From assembly GCA_965178125.1 (NCBI GenBank), contig OZ237759.1:124001-188000 (forward strand): 64,000 nt of DNA. The letters run 5' to 3'. The position numbers and the translations under genes are program-made. Of this stretch, positions 44,367-52,014 are shown piece after piece. The notes beneath the pieces were generated by a model. That model was not told where the DNA came from, made no database searches, and saw only the letters and a list, made by a program, of their open reading frames with translations. The DNA comes from Bilabrum cf. latius (taxonomy: Eukaryota > Bigyra: Bicosoecida > Bigyra > Bicosoecida). Numbering within the stretch: the stretch's first letter is position 1; each line of letters opens with the position of its first letter.

Positions 44367-44858
44367 TTAAGATGGTGTAATAAGTGAACCTGACACTAAG
44401 GATTTCCAACTAGATGTAGAAGAACTGCCAATCGCCACATAGACATCGTTGTCGCTTCCATTATACACTAAAGCGCCCTTGAACTTTCGCTCTGCTGACG
44501 TATTAATAGGGGTAGAAGCGTCAGCCAATGTAGCTCCAGCAACCTCACTCAGCCCAACAACACCCTCTTGAGAAGTCTTGAATGAACCAACTAGTGAAAT
44601 ATCGCATCTTTCTCCTTCTTCGCTCATACTGAACTGACAACCAGCAGACGCTCCGTTTTTTCCAAACCGTAGAACAGTTTCACCCCACTCCATATAAGGC
44701 TCTCCGTCTTTGAATTCAATACTTGGATTGCCTATGACTGCTCCCGTAGAGTTAGTAATTGCGGACACTTTAATTGCGTCGCTACTCACAACATTACACG
44801 TAATAGTTTGAGACATAAGGTCTAGACTGTTCTTAGATAGAAGATTTGAAACTGACAT
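44367..44858 (-). CDS. Viral protein of 163 aa, probable virion surface protein
   Basis: ATG 44858 after ATACTATAAA, TAA stop, no UAG, so it stands out as the only long standard-code ORF in the late block. Rich in Ser, Gly, Val and Thr with a beta-strand pattern and a C-terminus with VYNGSDNDVYVAIGSSS, resembling short fibre or tail-spike tips. Its position directly upstream of the penton gene agrees with a fibre role, but this is inference. Confidence 0.65.
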   Translation of the reverse strand: MSVSNLLSKNSLDLMSQTITCNVVSSDAIKVSAITNSTGAVIGNPSIEFKDGEPYMEWGETVLRFGKNGASAGCQFSMSEEGERCDISLVGSFKTSQEGVVGLSEVAGATLADASTPINTSAERKFKGALVYNGSDNDVYVAIGSSSTSSWKSLVSGSLITPS

Positions 44859-44926
44859 TTTATAGTATATCCACAGAAATAATTTTTATCAGGTTGCCAA
44901 AAGATGTAAATAAGAGGTTTTGGTCA

Positions 44927-46105
44927 ATCTTTTCCTAAAAGATGTAATAGTTCCATAGCAACCTAATGATGAATATCTTTATCGGCTCCTTTTACTTTCT
45001 TGGCTACATTCATTGCTGTATCATAGATAATCCTTTTTCCACCTCGTAATCCTTTCCCCTTTTTTGGTTTTCCACTTTCTTCTACAGTCATTGCGCGTGA
45101 TGGTGGGTCTTCTAAATCAGGCTACTAAATTCCATAGGGCGGACTAAACCCCGTAAATCGCTACACAGGTCTAGTAGCACGTTTTCCAATTCCCTGCTCA
45201 ATTTCTATCCTACTCGGCATATCATAGTACTCACCAGTTTCTGGGTCCCATGCCCCCGGAGTGCTTCCTTGCGGTAGTGGTCTTTCATTGCTCGCTGCGG
45301 CTAATATGGCATCTAAGTCTTTTGATGTTTTTGACGCATTACTACTTGAACCCTCTTGAAAATGCTAAAACATATTTGTCTGCCCCTGTGATGTTCTTTG
45401 TGAGAAATTCTTTCCCTATTCTAAATCCCACGCTATTCGTTGTTTTTCAGTTAAGGGTCTGTCTTGTTGTATTCTTTCTCTGGCTCTTTCCAATAACTAT
45501 TTATACGCACCCGAAGACCTTTTTGGAAGCTGTACTTGTGTTGGAGCGGAAAACGTGTTTCTTCTTGTTGTTCGAGCAGGTGTTTGTAAAGATGTTGGCT
45601 ACTAATCAATTCCCAACATTCCCTACGGTATTCGTTGTCCGGATGCCTCCTATATAACTTTCCCTAATTCTAAGAGTTGTTTTCTGTCTTCAGCTGGAAC
45701 TCTCTGCAGTCCTTCGTAGCCTTTCCTTTGAAATCTCTCAATATTTACGTATTGACGGGCTAGTTGTTGCTTCATTTGTGGAGACATATTGATATTACCA
45801 ACAAAATCCTTCAATGCTTTCACTGCTGGACTTACATTTTTACCCTCAATAATACCTTTCATTATACCAGATATTGACTTAGATATGATTTCCTCGTTGC
45901 TTTGGTCTGCCTATTTTCTCTACGCTGGAGTTCCATACCTTCCACTTTCTTTTAATCGTTCAATTTTTGCCCTTTTCCTTATAAAATCACTATATTCTGT
46001 TTCTAAATCTACGTCGTCCCTTGCCTGTAAATCTAACATTTTAGCATTGTCCAGTTCCCTTTCTAGGGCTTGCTGAATAAGAGCATTCACTTTAGCAGTT
46101 TTCAT
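44927..46105 (-). CDS. Viral protein of 392 aa, unknown, about 13 UAGs
   Basis: ATG 46105 after CTTATAGTAA, TGA 44929-44927. It is helical and charged, with QALERELDNAKMLDLQARDD, an IISKSISGIMKGIIEG segment and a long Pro/Gln/Arg-rich middle, ending in a Lys/Gly-rich stretch (GKPKKGKGLRGGKRI). Such long polar proteins in PLV late regions are often internal virion or scaffold proteins. No family recognised. Confidence 0.72.
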
Positions 46106-46168
46106 TTACTATAAGCTTTTATAAAAAGCTTGACCAAAAAATAAAAAAAAGTGTTTGTGTATAGTATA

Positions 46169-46408
46169 ATGGATATTGATAAGTGGATTATATAGAGAAC
46201 CAAACAACTCGCGCTATAGAAAGAACAAGACGCTTTAAATAGAGTTAAAAACAAACATATTAAAGTTGGAAAAGGCCGTAGTAAGCCTAAGCGGAAAGTG
46301 AGCGCCAAAATGAAACGCCGCAATAAACTTGTAAAAATGGTGATGTAGTAGACTGGTATGAGTTTACCTCAAGCAAGTCGGTATATACGAGAATAGAATA
46401 TTATTTAA
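46169..46408 (+). CDS. Small basic core-like protein (79 aa), five UAGs
   Basis: ATG 46169 preceded by TATAGTATA, TAA 46406-46408. The centre is strongly basic (VGKGRSKPKRKVSAKMKRR), followed by a helix TGMSLPQASRYIRE. Composition fits a DNA-condensing core protein like adenovirus pVII or mu. It is one of two virion-block genes on the plus strand and lies head to head with the 392-aa gene (63 bp), so the TATAGTA motifs of both face each other. Confidence 0.65.
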
Positions 46409-46437
46409 AGAAACTTTTATAACAAGTTTGACCAAAA

Positions 46438-47340
46438 TTACATAAGGTAAGCCTACTTTTCTCCTAATAAATACCTCGGGTAATTCCTGTGGACACATAC
46501 CCACCTAGAAGGCATTTTTAAGACTTTAGAGATTTCTTGTTTCTCAAGTCCTATATAATTTTTTAGTAAATACCTTAGAGAATGTGCGGAAGAACACTAA
46601 GGGAATATAACGAACTTATGACTTTCCGCAAGAATAATTCGGGTACTTTTATAGTTGGTAGATAAATGACTTGTGATTAATACAGAAGTATTCGAATGTC
46701 TTCCAACCTACAATATTTCATCCTGTAAATGATTGAGGGCTTCCCTTAACTTCTTATCTTTGATTGTATCAATATCATCCAAGATTACTAAGGCGTCCCT
46801 TAATTCCTAATGAATATCAATCGGGTTCTCCACCAGTTCCTCATTTAAAATAATCCTTTTCAGTCCTTTCACTTCATCTAAGACTTTATCCTACTATACT
46901 CGTGAAAATAAAATAATTCTCCTGTTTGGAAACATTCTGTGATAATTCTTAGCATATTTGGAAACCCAAGTAGACTTCCCAGCACCTGATGGTGCGGTGA
47001 TATAAATGACCTCTCTTCCTTTTGGATTTGGTAATGATTGGAATTCACCCTATTTTAATGTAATCTCTTTATGTTTCTTTTCCTATGCTTTTTCATACAA
47101 GTATTTGATGTCTTCGTCTAGGGGTTCGACCTGTTTGATTAAGTGTCGTGCTAATAAATCCATTTTCCTCTGCGGAAATCGTTTCCCTGTAAGTGATGAT
47201 ACTTGAAAATCCTAAAATGACATACTATCATCTCCAAATTGGTTGTCTGTGTTTTCCGCCGTGTATAAAATACGTTTTCCGTGAGTGTCATATGCGATGG
47301 GTGTTGATTTTGTAGTTTCCTTCCAAGAAAAATGAGCCAT
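46438..47340 (-). CDS. DNA-packaging ATPase (FtsK/HerA-A32 type), nine UAGs
   Basis: 300 codons, ATG 47340 after ATATAGTAAATACACTAAA, TAA 46440-46438. Walker A VIYITAPSGAGKSTWVSKY, Walker B RDALVILDDIDTI, a sensor strand SVLITSHLSTNYKSTR and a C-terminal IGLEKQEISKVLKMPSRWV. This is the ATPase that pumps the genome into capsids in PLVs, virophages and nucleocytoviruses. UAGs lie on both sides of the Walker motifs. Confidence 0.85.
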
Positions 47341-47529
47341 TTTAGTGTATTTACTATATGTTTTTATTTTTTCTAAAGTGTTTTGTCTTTTTGTTGAAAA
47401 CTTATTTTGAATGATTGTCTTTTATGCTATCCACAAATTCCAAAACGGATTTTGTAGAAATACTTCTACGCTTAAATAGTGGTTAAGAGAATTCATCTCC
47501 CCCAATATATGTTTCTATAATAAATATAT

Positions 47530-48066
47530 ATGGATTATGCTCTTAGCGATAGTGATATTCGTGTTCTCCTCCAAACTCCACCAAATATTAAGGGGTTTCT
47601 TCCTACGTCGGTAAACATCGTTCCATATACAGAATTAGGATAGTACAATAGTATTGATGGATTATTTAGTCGTTGTAATTGTTGTATCATTCTATACCAA
47701 GAAGAAATAAATTCTGGACACTGGGTGTGCTTATTTAAGCGTAATAAAACAATATACTTCTTTGACAGTTATGGAATTCGTCCTGATAGGCAATAGCACA
47801 CAATGAGTGAAAGCGTGCGGAAACGTTTTTATGAAGACCCTGAGTTAATATATTTAATGTATCATTCTCCGTATAAGATTGACTATAACCCATATTAGTT
47901 TTAGGCGGATGGAATGGATATAGCAACCTGCGGGAGACATTGTATAGTTCGTCTTTGGAATAGGGGAAAAAACGCTGATTAGTATAAAAAGTGGGTGGAT
48001 AAGGTTTGTAAGAAACATACATTAAATCCTGATGAATTAGTGTATTTATTGACGTGTCATTTATGA
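47530..48066 (+). CDS. Adenain-like maturation cysteine protease, six UAGs
   Basis: 178 codons, TGA. His in NSGHWVCLF, Asp in IYFFDSYG, then NPY-UAG-F-UAG-ADGMDIATCGRHC with the catalytic Cys in TCGRHC. In this C5/Ulp1-type family a Gln some residues before the Cys forms the oxyanion hole; here one of the two UAG codons supplies it, so the enzyme cannot work unless UAG is read as Gln. Known role: cleaving capsid and core precursors during virion maturation. The stop overlaps the end of the convergent DUF5754-like gene. Upstream there is TATAATAAATATAT before the ATG. Confidence 0.87.
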
Positions 48067-48345
48067 ACTCCAAAGGTAAAAATGTGAGAAGAACTTTGGG
48101 GTTCTTGGTTTTACTTCGATACCGTGTCGTTTGAAGTATCTAAATTGGCGGTCCGTATCTAAATGATTTAAATGGCTGTAATACCCTATTCTATCGTAAA
48201 ATTGCTAATACCGCCTATCACCAAACGATGTAATATATTCATCATTTTCGTCAAAAACATCATACTTCTTATTCTTGCGTCTTGAGGGTGCTTTAAATAG
48301 AAAATTCTCAACAACCTTTTCAAAATCGTAGGTATGTAGCTTCAT
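48061..48345 (-). CDS. DUF5754-like small protein shared with giant viruses (94 aa)
   Basis: ATG 48345 after ATACTATAAAGTACTT, TAA 48063-48061, one UAG. Pattern: FKAPSRRKNKKYDVFDEN, YITSFGDRRY-UAG-QFYDRIGYY, LDTDRQFRYFKRHG, and PKFFSHFYLWSS. This is the FG..GY.q..D...R..Y..RH...W.....LLW arrangement of a small protein family common in algal and other giant viruses, from memory DUF5754. Function unknown. Confidence 0.7.
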
Positions 48346-48376
48346 AAGTACTTTATAGTATAGTCTTCTACTTATA

Positions 48377-48490
48377 TCAAAGCCCGAGCTTCTTGTATTC
48401 CTTTAGTTTTTCGTGTAATTTTTTCCAAATACGTGGATTAATTTGCTTGACAATATGCTCTATCATCAACTCCTTTAAAAATGGGTTCAT
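48377..48490 (-). CDS. Very small viral ORF (37 aa)
   Basis: ATG 48490 directly after CACTATAGTAA, the late-type motif, TGA 48379-48377. One basic amphipathic helix (VKQINPRIWKKLHEKLKEY). Called because of the promoter motif and good spacing to the DUF5754-like gene; length alone would not support it. Confidence 0.5.
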   Translation of the reverse strand: MNPFLKELMIEHIVKQINPRIWKKLHEKLKEYKKLGL

Positions 48491-48500
48491 TTACTATAGT
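48486..48500 (-). promoter_or_regulatory. Late-type promoter motif (example)
   Basis: CACTATAGTAAATG on the minus strand. Variants of TATAGTAA(A)ATG or CTATAGTA plus a short A-rich leader precede 38670, 39353, 40630, 41273, 44310, 44858, 46105, 46169 (+), 47340 and 48345. The early genes on the left share the TATAGTA core but add TCGTACCTTAAG upstream. Confidence 0.7.
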
Positions 48501-48638
48501 GATATAGAATGGTCTTAATTATCATCTCTTGGGAAATCCAATCTTTGAAAAAGATATCAAAAGAGCGGAGGGCAAAGCCCGAGCATCTTGGAAAATTAAT
48601 TTTAATATTTCTTTGTATCCTATATTGTCAAAATTTTT

Positions 48639-49463
48639 CAATCAATTTTTGTGTTTTTAATTGGAAAACAATTATAATTTGTTTTTTATTTTCCTTTTAA
48701 TTTTTATGGTGGCATCATAGGAATTACAACATTTAATTTTAATCTTTGAAAAAGATATCAAAAGAGCGGAGGGCAAAGCCCGAGCATCTTGGGAACTTAA
48801 TTTATTTTTTCTAAGTCTCTTATAATTGACCTGTAAAATCTCTCAATTTTTGGGGGACTTTTCCAAAGGGACTTAAAATACGTTTTCGTTTTCCTTATAA
48901 TGTATCATCTCTTGGGTAATCGGTTTGGTTGCTTCGGAGAACAATTTAGTCGCTTGGGAAATCCTTGGGAAATCCTTGGGAAATCCTTGGTCGGTTCATC
49001 GGTCGGTTCATCGGTCGGTTTATCGGTTTGTCGCTTGGGAACATACCTCGGTCTCTTGATAAAATACCTTGTTCTCTTGGGGAAATCCTCGGTTGGTCTC
49101 TTGGTCTCTTGGGAATTCATCCTTCCGTTCCTACAGCAAACACAGAGATATTTTGGACACTTGGTTAATTTCTTCATTTTTTCCTACTTTACTAAAACAT
49201 CTCTGTCTTTGCTGTTAGAGTTTATAAGGGGGTTAAATATTAGAATTCTTCAATTTACCCCTACTTCGTAGGAGTAAATTTTATATCTGAAAATGGGTAC
49301 ATAGAGGGGTTCTATAGGGGTTCTTGGGGAACCCCCTGTGAAATCATTTAGGTTTATAGGGGAAACACTTGAGTTGCTAAATATGCCTTTAAAGGAGGGG
49401 CGAGCGTAGCGTAGCCCTCGTCCTAAACGCTTGGTGTACCTACCACCACCTGTTGTCCCCCCC
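48639..49463. repeat. Right inverted terminal repeat (825 bp)
   Basis: Reverse-complement partner of 32296-33356. It ends CCTGTTGTCCCCCCC at 49463. It has three AAGGATTTCCC units (as GGGAAATCCTT on this strand, about 48958-48990) and a single copy of the segment that is duplicated on the left. Confidence 0.9.
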
Positions 49464-49468
49464 CCATG
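49464..49468. other. Right target-site duplication CCATG
   Basis: CCATG directly after seven C ending the right terminal repeat; matches 32291-32295. Confidence 0.8.
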
Positions 49469-49733
49469 TTCGGAGACATCAGTTTCGATATCTCGCGAAC
49501 GAAGCCTCAATACCCCCCCAAACTTTACAATTTCATCGTAAACTATTCGACTCAAATCTGATGATGCGTACAAACGTTCAGTTGGCCGTACAGAGTAGGA
49601 AAAAACAAGCAGGCAATCATTTGACCCAGCGTAGCTTACCCAAAGCGATCCTCCTGTACTGCTCCTCCTCAGTTTCAGCAGACACAGCGGCGACAGCGCA
49701 TGCAAAGGCAAACATAGCGGCTTGAACCTTCAT
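49464..49733 (-). pseudogene. 5' part of the secreted-protein gene split by the virus (exons 1 and 2a)
   Basis: Minus strand: ATG 49733, exon 1 to 49640 with a signal peptide (MKVQAAMFAFACAVAAVSA), intron 49639-49558 (GTAAGC...CATCAG, 82 nt), exon 2 from 49557 to the element edge at 49464. The reading frame runs ...TDVSEHG into the target duplication and continues in phase at 32290 on the other side of the element. With the virus in place the frame runs into the terminal repeat instead, so this allele should be inactive unless the element leaves. Confidence 0.7.
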
Positions 49734-50039
49734 GATAGTCTCCGGCTGTTATTGTGCTGATAGCCCATGCGCGAACCGTATGGTATTGGAGATAATCACA
49801 CACAACTAATGACAGCCTGCTGAGCTGAGCAGTGAGCTCGACCAGGCCACCAGGGGGAAAGGGGTCCCCAGGGTGGAGCTTAGGTGGGTTAGGCCATTGC
49901 AGCTGAAGTGGGCCTGGTTCCAGATTTGGGGAGAACATGCCTCGTAACAGGGTGCGCTATTGATTTCACAAAATATCAGATGGCCCCCCGAGCAGCACAA
50001 AACTTCCGAGAAGAGTGGCTGCAATCATAATGGCATGGC
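49734..50039. other. Spacer between split gene and transporter
   Basis: No supported gene. Presumably holds the promoter of the split gene (right of 49733) and the 3' end of the transporter. Confidence 0.5.
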
Positions 50040-51557
50040 TCATGCCTCGATCCAGTCGGCTGCCCTCTGCCCCGCGAGCATACCTGCGGCCCACAGCCAG
50101 ACCCCCGCCGAGCCGCTCGCCAGCGCCATGAGGCCGGGGCCGGGGCACACACCCGACAGGCCCCAGCCCAGCCCGAACAGCCCCGCACCCACAATCAGCT
50201 TCCCGTCGATCCGAGTAGTGGTCGGCAGCTGGTACACCGGCCGCAGCCAGGGGTGCGGCTGGACTGCGTCTCCATCAGCGCCATCAGCACCATCAGTACA
50301 GCGCGCATCGCTAGCGTCGAGTTGAGCCCCACCCGATGCACCGTTACTCGCGTCACCAAGGCGCACATGCCCAGCGAGCGCATCCGTTTTCCTTGCATGC
50401 TACGCCTTCTCCCAGGCCCTCTGCTCCCGGAGCACGCCCTGGAACACCGGCAGGCTCACCCCCGCCGCGCCCCCCATCACGAACGCGAGAGACGGGTCCC
50501 AGCCCCCGGGGTGCATCACGTCCAGAAACGACATCACTTTGACCGGGTTGGCCATCCCGCTCACGATGAGCCCTCCCCCGAACGCCAGCCCAAGGCCATA
50601 AGACACGGCGGTGTCTGCGAAGGCCCGTCGTCGCATGAACTCGCGCGTCACTGGCGACAATTCCGGCCCGCTTGCTTCTCCCTCTCGCCGCCGTTCTTCC
50701 TCTCCGATCACCGTCCCCGCCCCGGCATCCGCCCCGATGCCACCCAGCATCGCCCGTGCGTCCCTGTGCGCGAGGTATGCGAGCCAAGCGGACATGGCGC
50801 CCACTGCGGCAGGGGCAGCCACCCCCAGGGGCACCTGGGCCAGGCTGGGGCTGTACTGCACGCTGGATGCAAGCACATCCTGCGCCACAGCCGCGCCTTC
50901 GCTCGCCCCATCGCCTTGTCCTCCTCGCCCCACAGCAGCAGCTGCAGCAGCCGCCTCGTCCTGCAGCAGCCCCTGCACGGCTTGCCACTCCGGGTCTTGG
51001 TCAGGCACCGATCCGCCTCGAAGCAAAGGCCGAAGCGCGTCGATGTGCTGGGCGCCCCATGCGGAGACGGATCCTGTCGCCATGAACGAAGCGACTGCGG
51101 CAGCAGATCGAGGAGACAGGCGGGCGAGGCCGCACACCCCGTGACCGCTCGTGCAGCCGCTCCCGAGCCGTGTTCCCACCCCAACCAGGACGCCACCAAC
51201 AAGCAGACCAAAATTAGAGATGTGATACTCGCTCATTGGGCCGAACACTGCATCGGGGGCGATCGCCCCGGCCGCTGCTCCGGCTCCAAGGAGGCCTCCC
51301 ATGAACGCTCGCCGCCAGCCAGGTGATGCATCCGCGGGATCGAGCCCACCCACAGCTTTTCGCGGGTTCACAATACCTCGATGTAGAATGCCCGATATAC
51401 CCGCTACTCTGCCTGTTGAACGAAGTTTCAGTGCGGCTGTTCCACCAATCAGCGCGCCGCCAATCGTCGACGCCACAATCGACATGTGTGGCGACAATGA
51501 TGCTGATAGCGCTGCTGGAGCGGTCGCTAATAGCTCCAGCATAGCATACGAAGCCAT
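50040..51557 (-). CDS. YeeE/YedE (TsuA-type) sulfur transporter, both halves fused
   Basis: 505 codons from ATG 51557, TGA 50042-50040, one UAG at 50402-50400. First half: [20 protein letters not shown] with the conserved Cys, [12 protein letters not shown]. Second half: [26 protein letters not shown], then after the UAG a linker and [20 protein letters not shown], where a second conserved Cys lies in the CPGPGL loop. Many hydrophobic helices. In bacteria related proteins import thiosulfate; here the UAG sits in the loop joining the last two parts, so the CPGP half exists only if UAG is sense. An upstream in-frame GTG at 51596 is not used. The family is mostly bacterial, so an old transfer is possible. 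Confidence 0.85.
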
Positions 51558-52014
51558 AATGCTAGAAACTCGGTCTAGTTGCTGGCTTCGGTGCACAGAG
51601 AGATCCGGATGCGTGCTGCTGACAAAAACCGGAAGAGATTCAGGTCAGCTGATCGACGAAATTAGGTAGTCTACAATTAGGTGAAACGGGCTCGACTGCG
51701 ATGGCGACCAGATACATACAGAGCTGTGTGCAGGCTTCCTGTTTGTTGGCTTTCGCCGGCATTGGTCCAAGATCCGCTACACTCACCGCACTAAGCCGTT
51801 AACACTGAACCTTTTAACCTTGGCAAGAACCGCAATGATAATCAATTGCAGTGCAGCTATTATGCTCGCTGCACGCAACGAGAGGTCAGTACAGGTGGCT
51901 CAACTTGCCGAAAGGGTGTTGGCGCCGCGCCGCTCACGAATGGAATTTACGGAACCAACCGCTGGACTGGGACCTATCTGCAAGTTGTGCAGTAGCCGTT
52001 GAAGTCGGCACCAA
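51558..52014. other. Divergent promoter region between transporter and GH3 gene
   Basis: No supported gene. Lies between two divergently transcribed starts. Confidence 0.5.

Larger units (their letters stand above)
32296..49463. mobile_element. Integrated Polinton-like virus, 17,168 bp, apparently intact
   Basis: AT-rich block between GC-rich host genes, bounded by inverted terminal repeats starting GGGGGGGACAACAGG and by 5-bp target duplications. It carries a retroviral-type integrase, SF3 helicase, protein-primed-type DNA polymerase B, major and minor capsid proteins, packaging ATPase and adenain-like protease, which is the full hallmark set of Polinton/Maverick elements, Polinton-like viruses and virophages. 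All 17 genes I find are open when UAG is sense and end in TGA or TAA. Replication genes read rightward from 33.4 to 38.4 kb; virion genes read mostly leftward from 38.4 to 48.5 kb. Complete hallmark genes, terminal repeats and duplications suggest a recent, possibly still mobile provirus. Which of the three related groups it belongs to needs a capsid or polymerase tree. Confidence 0.93.

Noticed and set aside
46438-48066. Long minus ORF 47735-48073 and other ORFs antisense to the protease
   Set aside because: Antisense of a gene with clear catalytic motifs; composition shadow.
49675-49938. 87-codon minus ORF near the right junction
   Set aside because: Overlaps exon 1 of the split gene in another frame and has no features of its own.
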